Shown: positions 1-9,635, numbered from the stretch's first letter. The stretch is 32,925 nt of DNA from Candidatus Flexifilum affinis (GCA_016713325.1 JADJPJ010000046.1:1-32925), one strand, 5' to 3'. Made by a program: numbers and translations. The notes: a model not told the origin generated them from the letters alone.

Positions 1-1636
1 AGTTTGCCCGAAGGATTCACATCTCCGAACAGAACACGTGGCAAAGGCATCACCACCTTCCATCCCCAGGCCACCCATACAGGATGGCTGGAACCACGTC
101 TTCCATTCTTTCGTCATAATCATGCCACCGCCGATGAGTACGACGACGGTATTGGGGTTAACGCTTCCGATCCGCTTGATCAGTTCGATCTGGGCAGATT
201 TGAGGGAAAGACTTACACGATCTCCACCTTTCGCGTCGTCCGTGCCGGGCATTTGTCCACCAAATTCGGTTAATGACATGCCCATGTTCTGATAGCCACG
301 CGTGGCTGCTTCATCGAATGAGCCATGCTGTTGGGCTCCGCCGAGATGAGTTCTCCTTCGTCACATTTGTCGTTGCCGACAGTGATGATGACGCAGTCCG
401 CTTTGGCTACTTCGTCAGCGAAACCTCTGCGAGCTCGCTTTCGTCGCAGAACATGATTTCTGCCTGCTCGCCGAAATAGCTGCAGGTCCCTCAAGCGGTG
501 TCACCACATAGGGGCGCTGATGTTGCGAGACCCACATCCCCGGTGTTGGCCTTGTTCCCTAACGCTCCAGCAACGGGATTCTTTTGACCGTATTCGGAAC
601 GGCAGCACACCGCTCGCGTTCTTGATGAGCACCATCGATTTCTGGCGACTTCTCGTGCCAGTTCGGTGTGTTCTTTGCTGGCGACGAGGTCAGGTTGTAT
701 GCCATCTTCTCGAGGGTGTTTTCGAAACTAACAGCGTCCGCAGGATTCGGAGTACCAGCAGTATCGACAGTTGCCTCAGACGCGACCTTCCTCGACAGCC
801 GTGAGCAGCTCGCGCTGGTAGTGAATAGGCATGGGCATCTCGATATCAAGCCCGGCTTCAATAGCCTTCTTCGTATCGCGGACACCGGCGACAAAGTCGG
901 AGATCGCGAAGCCCTCAGATCCCCAATCGTCTCGCAGGATGTCCGCCCAGGCAGCGTGTGGCTTTCGCAGCAGTGGTCACCGTTGAACAGGTTGTAGGCG
1001 CCCATCACCGAGGCGGCACCCGCATCGATGGCCTTTTTTGAAGTGCGGGAGGTAAACCTCACGCATCGTGCGCTCATCAGCTTTGACGTTCACCCAGAAA
1101 CAGGAGTTCTCGATATTGTTGACGGCATAGTGCTTGGCGCAGGCGATCACATTGTGGGATTGCACTCCCTCGGTCAATGCCTTGCCCATCTCACCCAGGA
1201 GGAAGGGGTCCTCGCCATAGGTTTCCTGAGAGCGCCCCCAGGCTGGATGACGAAGCAGGTTGATGCAGACGCCGCCGAAATAGTTGGCGCCTTGAGCACG
1301 CGCTTCCTTGCCAATAACATCGCCGATCCGTTTTTCGAGATCCGGGTCGAAGCTGGCGCCGCGCGCAATCGACACTGGAAAACAGGTCGAATGTCCCATC
1401 ACGACGCCGCGCGGGCCGTCGGTGAAGCGAATGGACGAGATGCCAAGGCGCGGGCAACCATTGGTCTCAATAGGGACGGGGTTGTAGGCGTTCTGGTACT
1501 TCTTAAGGTTGCCAAACAAGTCCCAGTTACCGTTGAGTATCCAGACCTTTTCCTTCAGGGTCATTTGCTCAAGCAGCTCCCGAGCTTTTTCCTCGATCTG
1601 TTCGCGACTTAAGGTGCAAGCCTCTTTCCTGAACAT
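1..1636 (-). CDS. Glycoside hydrolase family 3, beta-glucosidase-like (3' end outside window, frameshifted)
   Basis: This gene encodes a family 3 enzyme that releases non-reducing terminal sugar, most likely beta-glucose, from oligosaccharides. Seen: the N-terminal barrel has GISSIRFTDGPRGVV, AWGRSQETYGEDPFLLGE and the conserved CAKHYAVNN dyad motif. The nucleophile motif FAISDFVAG (Asp) falls near 905-925. It is followed by the C-terminal domain with VASKEHTELA near 650, a VVTPLEGL-type stretch and ADCVIITVGNDKCDEGE near 380, then VVVLIGGG and VLFGDVNPSGK just before the window edge. The frame changes several times (about 1000, 780, 600, 290 and 40). I chose ATG 1636 over the in-frame ATG at 1651 because GGAGGT lies 7 nt before it. 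It follows the other GH3 gene by about 107 bp on the same strand, so an operon is likely. No signal peptide is seen, so it is probably cytoplasmic. Family assignment is sure; substrate is inferred. Confidence 0.85.
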
Positions 1637-1743
1637 CGTGCCGACCTCCATGTGATTTCAGGCATCTAGGAACACCCCCCCAGTTGTCGAGCACGTCAGT
1701 GCTTTGAACTGAGCCGGGGAAAAGTAAAGCACAATGCGGAACC

Positions 1744-3896
1744 CTATGCCGTAACAGTGAATATCCGACTGACGGGAGAAGAAGCGCCAAGCTGAACCGC
1801 GCGATCACCTGGCGAACTGCCGCCGACTATCACGCGAAACTCGCCGGGTTCCAGGACGCGATCTCCGACATCGTTCACCAGCGCCATCATGTCCGGAGTT
1901 ATGGTGAACGGGATAACGGTACCCTCGCCAGGCTTGAGATGGACCCGGCGGAAGCCGATGAGACTGTGCAGGGGCACGATGGTCGACGCTTCGACATCCG
2001 TGAGATAGAGCTGAGCGACCTCATCCGCTGCTACAGATCCGGTGTTTGTCAGCGTAAAACGGAGAGACATCGACTGGCCTGCCCGGATAGCTGGCGTATC
2101 CAGCACCAGGTCGCTGTACACAAAGCGTGTGTAGCTCAGGCCAAAACCAAACGGGAAGAGCGGTTCCTGGGTCGCATAGCGGTAGGTTCGACCGGTCATG
2201 CGTAGTTCTCGAACGGCGGAAGCTGCTCAGAGATTTCGGGAAGGTCAGCGGCAGCTTACCTGATGGAACCACGTCACCAAACAACACGTCAGCTAATGCT
2301 TTGCCGCCTTCCTGGCCCGGATACCAGACGTACACAATTGCCTGCACCATGTCCTCTAGATCCCCGAGAGCAATCGGACTGCCGCCGGTGAGTACAAGCA
2401 CCACCTTTGCTCCACCCTGCACCAGTCGACGTACGTACTCGACCTGCACCGGAGGCAGAGTGATTTGCGTACGATCGCCCTGATCATCCGACATGGTGGC
2501 ATCGCCTTCTTCGCCTTCCAGCAAGGGCGAGAGACCCATGCATGCGATGGTCACGTCGGCGCTTTGCGCTTCGACCAGGGACCAATCCTTCAACTCGGAC
2601 TCCTGCGTGAGCGGACACCCGGGGCGGTATCCCAGCCCGACTCCCTCTGGTACACGGGCGACAATTCCCTGCATGAAGGTGGTCAGGGACTCGTTCAGGC
2701 CATAGTAGTTGCCAAGCAGTACGTCGACGCTGGCAGCATTCGGTCCGACCAGCAGAATTCTTCGCGCCTGCTCACCGATCGGCAGGATATTCCCACTGTT
2801 CTTCAGCAGCACAATCGACTTCAATGCGGCTTCGTAAGCGAGCTGCCGATGTTCAGGGCTGCCTACAACGCTGAAGGGGAAGTGCCGTGTACGGAACGTC
2901 CTCAGGTGGATCAAACATGCCGAGCTTGAAACGGGTCGCGAGGGTGCGTCCCAGCGAACGATCAATATCTGCTTCGGTGATCAAGCCGCGATCAATCGCT
3001 TCGCCAAGATGATCATAAGTGCAAATGCAGCTCAGGTCGCAGCCCGCCTTGAGGCGCTAACGCAGCGCTTTCGACGACATCGTTGGTCACATGGTGACCC
3101 TCATGGATATCGGTCAGTGCACCGCAGTCCGAGACGACATGTCCCTGGAAGGCCCAGTCACCCCCGCAGTGTCTTGACCAGCAGCAACTGGCTCGCGCAG
3201 CATGGTTCATCGTTCGTGCGGTTATACGCGCCCATGACGGCTTCAACCTTGGCTTCAGTGACCAGCTTTTTGAAAGCCGGGAGATACGTCGCATGCAAAT
3301 CCCGCAGCGAGACCTTCGCGTTAAAGGTGTGGCAGCTTCTCTGGTCCGCTGTGCACCGCGAAATGCTTGGCGCACGCCGCTGTCTTAAGATACTTCGGAT
3401 GATCACCTTGCAGCCCACGCACATAGGCAGCCCCCATTTCGCCGGTAAGGAATGGGTCCTCACCCCAGGTTTCCTGCCCGCGACCCAGCGCGGATCACGG
3501 AAGATATTCACATTCAGTGACCACATGGTGAGCCCCTGGTAAATCGGTAGAACCGTTACGCCGCATCGTTTCGTGGAATTTGGCACGGGCTTCATCGCCA
3601 ACCGCCGAGGCAACCTTCTGGACGAGTTCTGGGTCCCAGGTTGCGGCCATTCCAATCGCTTGCGGAAATACCGTGGCACGCCCATTCCGGGCGACGCCGT
3701 GCAGCGCCTCACTCCAATAGTCGTATGCTGGGATGTTCAACCGAGGAACCGCCTGAGCGGGGTTGCGCATTTGCCCAATTTTCTCACTTAGGGTCAACCG
3801 CGAAAGAAGATCCTGGGCGCGCTCGACAATTGGACGCGATGGGTCCAGATACACAACCGACGATCCAGTAGGTTGGGGCAAGGGGGACTCAATCAT
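1744..3896 (-). CDS. Glycoside hydrolase family 3, beta-xylosidase/beta-glucosidase with Fn3-like C-terminal domain (frameshifted)
   Basis: This is a full-length family 3 enzyme of about 715 residues if breaks are repaired. Seen: the N-terminus has [18 protein letters not shown] and [15 protein letters not shown], the barrel entry typical of the beta-xylosidase-like (BXL) branch. It is followed by [11 protein letters not shown], then the nucleophile motif [13 protein letters not shown] (Asp). The C-terminal alpha/beta domain has [13 protein letters not shown] and the LLEGEEGD loop that supplies the acid/base Glu in this family, then [20 protein letters not shown]. The Fn3-like domain has [12 protein letters not shown] to its stop at 1744. 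Start ATG 3896 has AAGGA about 10 nt upstream; an in-frame ATG at 3986 lacks this. Apparent indels lie near 3540, 3340, 3180, 3050, 2900 and 2220. It heads a two-gene GH3 operon. No signal peptide is seen. Xylosidase specificity is inferred from [10 protein letters not shown] and SDCGA and is not proven. Confidence 0.87.
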
Positions 3897-4629
3897 CTCT
3901 ATTCTATCCTTGTGAAGGTTCAAAGTGCATTTTCTACGTATAGCATGTCGGCTATGGTAGCTTGAAAGCCTGTTGCTTTCCATCAAGATACATGATTGTC
4001 AGGATCCGCGAGAGTTGCGGGGGCAGCATCCTCTTTGCTCGTTTGCGCGAGGTCGGATTGATCCCCTCCGCACCACCCGTACCGCAGGCTGCTTAGGGTT
4101 CCCAGAACTAACAGAAAACACCCTGCGCGGCAGCGGGTGCTCCTCAAAACCTGTCTTTCCTCCCCACGGTGTGGTTTTGGCGATGACGTGCTTCATTTTT
4201 GTCGTGTCGCTGGCCGCGAAAGCGTTGATCAGATTGTCAACGGTTCCCGTTTGCCGCACCAGGGAGGTACTGCCCACGTAAACCGTTGAGTGGCGCTTGA
4301 CCGCACGGTGTGTGATTCTTCAACACGGCGCGACCGCATCAGGGGACTGGACAAAAGATCCTGGATCCACCGCTGTAAGTTTCAAGTGGGGACGAATCAG
4401 ACGGCGCGATCTGCTCGGAGGTATGCTCCACGACTCCTATCGAGCTGCTTGACGCACGGGAAACATCGCGTGGATGAGGCTTTTTGCTAGTACAGGATCG
4501 CATGCTGCAAAGTCATGGTGACGGCGCTTTCGACCCAAGTCAGGGGATGGGGAAAAGTATGGGATGGCTTGAAGGCAACAAAAAGCCCCTATGCTGGGGT
4601 CAGTGCCAGGCAATAGGAGGGTTCTGAAG
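3897..4629. other. Long intergenic stretch without a recognised gene
   Basis: About 730 bases separate the divergent GH3 operon and the SnoaL-like gene. Open frames of about 90-100 codons exist on both strands around 3970-4280, but none shows a recognisable motif, a good ribosome site or a signal peptide. The minus strand near 4160-4180 reads GAGGAAAGACAGG, faintly like the conserved GAGGAAAGUCCGGG of RNase P RNA, but the other conserved elements are not found. The promoters of both flanking operons must lie here; I could not single out convincing -35/-10 pairs. Confidence 0.5.
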
Positions 4630-5175
4630 ATGAACGTAAGCCGTTTTGGCCGTTTTAGTCTGCTCTTGGTTATCTGTGTGGGTGTGCTCGCATCCGTCTC
4701 GATGATTGTGGCGCAGGGGGATACTCCGGAGCCAATCGTACCTCTCATGTCACAGGAAGACGCTAAAGCCTTCGCCGCACGCTTCGAAAGAATCTTTAAT
4801 GACGGTATTGATGGTCCCAACCTCGATATTGTCGATGAGCTTTTTGCCGAGGATTTCGTTGGTCACCTTCCCCTGGCGCCTGGACTGGATCGTGAGGGGT
4901 GGAAAGCTTACGTCGCCAGTTTCTATGAAGGCACGCCGGATTTGCGACAGACGACGACCGATGTCATCGTGGGCGAAGACCGCCTCGTCTTGCAGGTCTC
5001 CTATACAGGCACCCAGACAGGCACGTTGTTGGGCATCGCACCGACTGGCATCGAAGTGATCATGACAGGTACTGGTGTCTTCACCTTCAATAATGAAGGC
5101 CTGGTGATCGAAAACCGTGCAGATCTGGATGTGGTCGGCGTCCTCGCCCAAATCGGTGCATTCCCCACCTCATAA
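4630..5175 (+). CDS. Exported SnoaL-like (NTF2-fold) protein
   Basis: The gene encodes 181 residues. Residues 1-31 are a Sec signal peptide: Arg near the start, a long hydrophobic core LLLVICVGVL, and likely cleavage after SMIVA before QGDTPEP. The rest matches the SnoaL-like polyketide-cyclase/NTF2 fold. Seen: a helix with FAARFERIFNDG, then LDIVDELFAEDFVGHLP, a buried YVASFYEGTPDLRQTTTD strand, and the paired strands VLQVSYTGTQTGTLLGIAPTG and GTGVFTFNNEGLVIENRADLD. These are the usual order of elements in ester-cyclase-like proteins. Start ATG 4630 is set by AGGAGG at 4615-4620. The gene is intact, stands alone, and is closed by a hairpin 16 bp after the stop. Many family members have unknown activity, so no reaction can be named. 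Confidence 0.85.
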   Translation: MNVSRFGRFSLLLVICVGVLASVSMIVAQGDTPEPIVPLMSQEDAKAFAARFERIFNDGIDGPNLDIVDELFAEDFVGHLPLAPGLDREGWKAYVASFYEGTPDLRQTTTDVIVGEDRLVLQVSYTGTQTGTLLGIAPTGIEVIMTGTGVFTFNNEGLVIENRADLDVVGVLAQIGAFPTS

Positions 5176-5191
5176 CCCTGTTCTGGGGCAC

Positions 5192-5221
5192 ATAGGGGCC
5201 GCACCCTGGGCCGGCCCCTAT
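5192..5221 (+). terminator. Hairpin terminator after the SnoaL-like gene
   Basis: A perfect 10-bp stem, ATAGGGGCCG (5192-5201) with CGGCCCCTAT (5212-5221) around a 10-nt loop, begins 16 bases past the stop. The downstream tract is only moderately T-rich, so strength is uncertain. Confidence 0.7.
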
Positions 5222-5228
5222 ATGTTGT

Positions 5229-5756
5229 ATGCAGCATCCGTGTATAGCTACCGGTGAAGTTGTTCGGGTGTTCGATCATGGCGGTGCTGCACTGATGCAT
5301 GCCAGCTTCGCCCCCGATGGACGGTCCTTTGCGACTGCCTCGACAGAGGGCTTTGCGACGATTTGGGATGCCGAAACAGGTGACATGCGCCTCCGGCTTG
5401 CACATCCCAACGTCATCTTTTCCACGCATTTCTCGCCCAACGGCCAGTTTCTCCTGACAGCATGTTGGGATGGCATGGTGAGGCTTTGGGATATTGCAAC
5501 GGGTGAGCTGGTGCGCATCTGGGATACAGGACTGGGCGAGATCAGTTCCGCCGAATTCTCGCCGGATAGGCAGTTCATTGTCGCTGCCAACGGAGGCACA
5601 GGCACCAAAATGCGCCAACCATTCATCCACATCTGGCGCGTCAATCTCGATGCTGTCATCGCTGCCTACTGCGTCCGAAACCCGCTTGACCTTACCGATG
5701 ACGAGCGTGCGCAGTACGGCATCGCCGATGATGCGCCGATTTGCCCGCCTACGTGA
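5229..5756 (+). pseudogene. WD40 beta-propeller protein, C-terminal fragment
   Basis: This frame of about 175 residues holds the last three blades of a WD40 propeller. Seen: HASFAPDGRSFATASTEGFATIWDAETG, STHFSPNGQFLLTACWDGMVRLWDIATG and SSAEFSPDRQFIVAANGG...IHIW, each with the strand-turn-strand and W-D ending. A tail LTDDERAQYGIADDAPICPP follows, as often closes such proteins in Chloroflexota. A whole propeller needs about seven blades. The fragment starts 8 bases after a terminator hairpin and has no ribosome site, so the 5' half seems lost. It may have been part of a much larger protein whose upstream part was deleted, or it may be an assembly join. Blade assignment is sure; that the piece is expressed is doubtful. 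Confidence 0.7.
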
Positions 5757-5850
5757 AGCTCCTCGCTACCACATTCACCACCCCGCCCTCGCGCTGCACC
5801 TTGGTCTTGATCCAGTTCAGTGGAGGAAAGAACGGAGACAGGAGCAGGAC
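5754..5850 (-). pseudogene. Possible remnant of a DNA polymerase III alpha (DnaE) C-terminus
   Basis: The minus strand here reads NWIKTKVQREGGVVNVVA followed by RSFT. This closely resembles the final strand of the OB-fold region near the end of DnaE-type polymerases (G-KVQREGGVVNVVA). Upstream on the same strand no further polymerase motif can be read. It is therefore at most a short relic, and chance similarity cannot be excluded from so few residues. Confidence 0.3.
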
Positions 5851-6004
5851 CGCGGCGCTGGAAGGCTCAGACCCTGCGGCGACCGTCTGCGCTGCCGGGC
5901 AGGGCGCCTTCCCAGAAATACTCACTGATTTTGAACCGACATCCTGACGGGATTCGAACCTGCCCAGGCAAGAAAAATGCCCTGACAGCGTTGCTGGCGG
6001 GGCC

Positions 6005-6235
6005 TTGTTCGGCTATGTGGACCTGAGGGGTAGAGTGCCAAAAACTAGGCATGGTTGGAAGTTCCCTCTCCCTGACGGCCCTGAATCATCGCCCAACTTC
6101 AAACGTTGCAACAAAGTAGACCTTCGGCGCGCCGTACTCGATCTGCACGTCAGCGGCAAGAGCTACCGCAAGATCGACGCGGCGCTCGGCATCCACTGGA
6201 CGCGGGCGGGTCAGGTGGCGCGGGGAAAACAATGA
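6005..6235 (+). CDS. Small helix-turn-helix protein or fragment
   Basis: This is a 76-residue frame. Its second half, VDLRRAVLDLHVSGKSYRKI followed by DAALGIHWTRAGQVARG, has the look of a helix-turn-helix (SYRKI-ALGI-RAGQV). It resembles the Hin/resolvase or transposase type that reads 'S-R-IA-ALG-S--T--R'. The first 35 residues show nothing known and there is no clear ribosome site. It is best seen as the DNA-binding end of a lost recombinase or transposase gene; an independent small regulator is possible. It sits in a gene-poor scar region between a WD40 fragment and a kinase gene on the other strand. Confidence 0.4.
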   Translation: MFGYVDLRGRVPKTRHGWKFPLPDGPESSPNFKRCNKVDLRRAVLDLHVSGKSYRKIDAALGIHWTRAGQVARGKQ

Positions 6236-6273
6236 TCGAATCGCCGCAGGCCGCGGTAAACCCCAGGCGCATC

Positions 6274-7920
6274 TCAAACCAGCAGCGGAGCAATAGCATC
6301 CCCGATTTCCGACATGTGGAAGAGATTCAGGAGCGCCTGCATCTGGATGGCAGTATCTGAGTGAGTTTTTTCGATCAGCCGGATATGTGCCAACGCCTGT
6401 TCCTGCTGCCCGGCGGCGCAGAAGCGAACCATAGGCTCCAGCCAGCCCGCAGGAAGGGACGACAACTCATTGGCGGATGGGAGCGCCGGCATCTCGCTGG
6501 ATGTGAATGTGCTGCGCACCGGCACGAACGGGAGCTCAGCCTCGATAACCGTACGCCCACCACTGTCAGTGAGATCAAAGCGGCCGTTCATGACCTCGAC
6601 CAATCGCCGGCACAGAGACAATTCCAGGCTTTCCTCAACCACCGGCCGGACACCTTGATCGTCCGCCGGGATCAGGATCAGCTTCAACTGCAGCTGGTCC
6701 TCAGTTGGGACACAGACTTGCAGCGTCGCTTCGCCGTTTGGCAGGTTTTTCACGGCTGCACGGATTAGTGTCGTAGCGATCTGTTTGAACTTGGCCTCGT
6801 CCATCTGCACGAGTACCGGAAGGTCTTCCGCAAGCTCGAAGCGCAAACGGACGTGGTGTCTCTGTGCCAGGACACCCATGTTTCCCTGCAGACGTGTGAA
6901 CACATGTGGCAGGTGAATGAGCGCATCCTCAACATCGTCGTAGCCGGCTTCGACGCGCGACAGGTCGAGCATGTCACGAATCTGTTGGGATAGGTGATAG
7001 GCGTCGTCGCGTATGCGATGCAGATGCGCAGCAGCAGGCTCTGGCAACTCTGCATGGTCGAGCAGGAACTGCGTGTGTCTCACGATTGCTTCAACAGGAC
7101 GCTGGAATTCTTCGCTCATGTTGGCGACGAAAACGTCCCGCGCAGTCAAGGCTGCCTCGGCGGCCAGTTTCGCCTGCAACAGCTGTTTCTCTCTCTCGAT
7201 GCGTTCGGTGACGTCACGCACCATGGCGATCGCTTCGATGATCTGACCGTGCTCGTCGTGGATCATGAAGCCAAGAGACTCAATATAGATGATTTGTCCG
7301 TCTTTGCGCTTTACCGGGAATTCACGCGGTACTTCGGCGAGCCGACCGGCTTCACGCAGTTTGCGGTTCTTAATGGCCGCTTCTTTGTAATCATCGGCAA
7401 GAATATCGCTCGGTCGCATCGTCCGAAGCTCTTCCAACTTATAGCCGAGCAATTCCACTGTCCGCTGGTTGACAGCCACCAACTCGTTGTTGTCATATGA
7501 AGTCCCCCAGGTGGAGATGGAGATCGCATCGCTGACATTGCTGAAGATCGCCTCGTAACGACGCTTGATCTGGCGCAGCTCCTCTTCAGTCTTCTTCCCG
7601 ACAGTGATGTCCTTTGAGAAGGCCAGCAGAACCTGATGTTCAGGATCGCGACGGACGTCATGCTCGAACCAGTAGCTTTCGCCGTTGGCAATCACTTCCG
7701 TCTCAAAGTGGCTGGACACACCACTATCGCGTGACTGCTGCAGGGTAGCTGACACATCAGACCGGCCGTTGGGGAGGAAGGCCGCACCCGGGCTTTGACT
7801 CAGCGGTGTATTTTCGGCATTGAACTGACGGATAACGCGAAAATCAGCGTCAAGCAGGGTGGTGATGCACGGTAGAAGTCCAAGAAGATCCAGACCCTTG
7901 AGTTCGATGAAGTCTTCCAT
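6274..7920 (-). CDS. PAS-PAS protein with degenerate histidine-kinase core
   Basis: This intact gene encodes 548 residues. Residues 1-110 form a weak PAS-like domain. Residues 115-245 form a clear PAS plus PAC (YEAIFSNVSDAISIS, VKRKDGQIIYIESLG, AMVRDVTERIEREKQL). A coiled segment follows, then a DHp-like stretch FVANMSEEFQRPVEAIVRH and an ATPase-like fold (MDEAKFKQIATTLIRAAVKNL). A helical tail (WLEPMVRFCAAGQQEQALAH) resembles the C-terminal helix pair of some hybrid kinases. Odd: the usual MSHELRTP has Glu in place of the phospho-accepting His, the N-box Asn is missing, and no DxGxG or GLGL box is visible (ADDQGVRP, SLELSLCRR). It is therefore probably a pseudokinase sensor or partner protein, not an active kinase. 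No transmembrane helix is seen, so it is cytoplasmic. ATG 7920 has AGGA 10 nt upstream and is preferred over GTG 7947. It is divergent from the exported SH3-like gene across a shared dyad. Confidence 0.85.
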   Translation of the reverse strand: MEDFIELKGLDLLGLLPCITTLLDADFRVIRQFNAENTPLSQSPGAAFLPNGRSDVSATLQQSRDSGVSSHFETEVIANGESYWFEHDVRRDPEHQVLLAFSKDITVGKKTEEELRQIKRRYEAIFSNVSDAISISTWGTSYDNNELVAVNQRTVELLGYKLEELRTMRPSDILADDYKEAAIKNRKLREAGRLAEVPREFPVKRKDGQIIYIESLGFMIHDEHGQIIEAIAMVRDVTERIEREKQLLQAKLAAEAALTARDVFVANMSEEFQRPVEAIVRHTQFLLDHAELPEPAAAHLHRIRDDAYHLSQQIRDMLDLSRVEAGYDDVEDALIHLPHVFTRLQGNMGVLAQRHHVRLRFELAEDLPVLVQMDEAKFKQIATTLIRAAVKNLPNGEATLQVCVPTEDQLQLKLILIPADDQGVRPVVEESLELSLCRRLVEVMNGRFDLTDSGGRTVIEAELPFVPVRSTFTSSEMPALPSANELSSLPAGWLEPMVRFCAAGQQEQALAHIRLIEKTHSDTAIQMQALLNLFHMSEIGDAIAPLLV

Positions 7921-8045
7921 CGGCCCTATTCCTACGGCGAAAAGCACGGCAAATAACGCTTCTCATTGTACAGCAGAGGGATCGTCCCTTCGTCAATCGT
8001 TGCACACTCATGGCGAGAAAAATCTAGACGACACGGCAACTCACA

Positions 8046-8063
8046 ACTAGACCTGAGTCTAGT
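8046..8063. promoter_or_regulatory. 18-bp perfect dyad, putative regulator-binding site 1
   Basis: ACTAGAC-CTGA-GTCTAGT is a perfect inverted repeat with 7-bp arms and a 4-bp spacer. It lies between the divergent starts at 7920 and 8126. A half site CTAGACGACA sits upstream at 8024-8033. The same dyad, with GC following it, recurs at 11672-11689. Binding by the nearby NarL-type regulator is inferred only. Confidence 0.6.
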
Positions 8064-8125
8064 GCGTGGACCCTGCCAGGCTTCTACACTTCATCTTTGG
8101 ACTGAACATAGATGGAGTTATGCCT

Positions 8126-9497
8126 ATGAAACGGCTGGTTATGCTGGTGCTGCTCGCACTTGCGCTCACGACCGGTGGCGTCCTGGCGCAAGAAGTCGCC
8201 GGACATGTCGAAACCCTGGACATTACCTGGCCGCCGCCGGTCACCGAAGTCTGGGGCGTCGGCGACGTTCTAGGGACTGCCAACGTGCCCAACATGGTCT
8301 ACTACTATCTCGAATACAAAGCTCTCAACGATGACCTCAGCGAGCCGCAGAACGGGCCGTGGCTTCCCGTGACCATCGCCCTGACGAGCCCGGTTACGGA
8401 CGGCGTGCTGGCGACCCTTGACACCCGGACGGTGGCAGACGGCCTTTATATCCTGCGTCTGACTGCGGCCACCCAGGATGGGCAGGTGTTCCACGACACC
8501 GTCACCCCGATTCGGGTGGACAATGCGCGCTTCCAGGCTGTTGAAGCCCGCATCCGCGCCGAAGCAGGGGTGACTGGAACAGCTACTCAGCTCCCTTCCG
8601 CAACTCCAGTTGACACCACGCCGCAGGTCACGCCTTCCAGTACGGCCCCTGAACATTTCGCCGCTGCGATCTGGTGGACAACGATCGCTGCCCGATCCTC
8701 GGACAGCTCGCGCCGGGCGCTTATGCGGTCGTCACGGGACGGAATCCCGCCAATACGTTCTATCAGGTGCGCCTCGCCTCCGGGCTGTCCGGGTGGGCAT
8801 CCCGTACTGTGGTGCTGGAGACTGGCAATACCGGTAATGTTCCGGTTGTGAACCCGCCTGCGCCGCTGCCGCCTCCTGTGCAGCCTCAGGTTGCCCCGGT
8901 TGGCGTCGTGGGCAATTCCGCCAGATCATCCCGAACGGCATCGCAGTTCAGGGAATGCAGTCTGCAACCAGACGTTCAACGTGCAGGTCAACCTGGCGAA
9001 CACGAGTGGCAATGTCGGCCCTGCGGGATCCGTGACGCTGCAGGATGTCAACGTCAGCACCGGGACGATCACCCACGGGCAGCGCCAACTACCCGGCGAT
9101 CAACCCGGGCGGCAACTTCGTCGTGGTCATTCCTGTCACAACCAGCACTTACTACAGCGATCAGCATGAATTGCGCGCCTACAGTAACGGCCGTCAGGTT
9201 ACGACGCGTTACACGCTTGGACAGGGTAGCTGCAACTCTGCGCCCGTGCCCACCCAGCCCACGGCCGGCGGACGGACTTTTGCCTCCGGGGAATGCACGC
9301 TGGTGATTAACACGGCGGAGTTGAGCGCGACCGTCAATGGTCAGACCAACTACCTGCTGCAGGACGCCGGCAATTACCCTGCTTTCCAGGTTCAGCAGGC
9401 GGGTGGCGTGAACTGGTACCAGATCAGCTATGCCGATTCACTCGCCTGGCTCCCAAGTCCCAATGTTGCCGCCTATCAGGGCAACTGCAATCCGTAG
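8126..9497 (+). CDS. Exported SH3-like-domain protein (frameshifted)
   Basis: The protein is about 455 residues after repair. MKRLVMLVLLALALTTGGVLAQ is a clear signal peptide. It is followed by a beta-rich domain, VGDVLGTANVPNMVYYYLEY and GLYILRLTAATQDGQVFHDT (a fold often seen in cell-surface proteins), then a Thr/Pro/Ser-rich linker near 8580-8650. A bacterial SH3-like segment has CPILGQLAPGAYAVVTGRN and YQVRLASGLSGWASRTVV. A Pro-rich linker is followed by an FNVQVNLANTSGNVG-type domain. The protein ends with a second SH3-like segment, CTLVINTAELSATVNGQTNY with WYQISYADSLAWLPS. Apparent indels are near 8660, 8915 and 9080. Start ATG 8126 is 8 nt after GGAG; ATG 8120 is too close to it. A role at the cell surface, perhaps in wall or ligand binding, is inferred. 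It shares a promoter region with the PAS pseudokinase and ends in a strong hairpin. Confidence 0.8.
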
Positions 9498-9549
9498 CAA
9501 CAAAGGGTGCGCAGCCGGAACCTGGCATCAGAACCCGCAGTCTCTCTTG

Positions 9550-9583
9550 AAACGGGTGGCGTCAACAGTGGCGCCACCCGTTT
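9550..9583 (+). terminator. Hairpin terminator after the SH3-like gene
   Basis: A 12-bp perfect stem, AAACGGGTGGCG (9550-9561) with CGCCACCCGTTT (9572-9583), has a 10-nt loop and ends in TTTGG. It lies between the SH3-like gene and the response regulator, so the two are separately transcribed. Confidence 0.75.
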
Positions 9584-9588
9584 GGCAC

Positions 9589-9594
9589 TATAAT
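9589..9594 (+). promoter_or_regulatory. Possible -10 box of the response regulator gene
   Basis: TATAAT lies 42 bases before the ATG at 9636, directly after the terminator stem. No good -35 hexamer is found at the usual distance because the hairpin occupies it, so an activator or another sigma factor might be needed. Confidence 0.3.
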
Positions 9595-9635
9595 TGCCGC
9601 AAAGGCTGAGCGCGTTGAGTTGGGTGGCAAGTTCG

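Noticed and set aside
4090..4190. An RNase P RNA, suggested by GAGGAAAGACAGG on the minus strand
   Set aside because: Only one short resemblance; the other universally conserved helices and the ACAGAA-type element are not found in the expected order.
3999..4277. A 92-codon minus-strand reading frame as a gene
   Set aside because: No ribosome site, no recognisable motif, and an equally long unrelated frame overlaps it on the plus strand.
5940..6020. A tRNA gene on the minus strand, suggested by a GGTTCGAATCCC-type T-loop
   Set aside because: The T-stem has a mismatch, the 3' acceptor strand AGGATGT has no partner ACATCCT upstream, and no anticodon or D arm of the right size can be folded.
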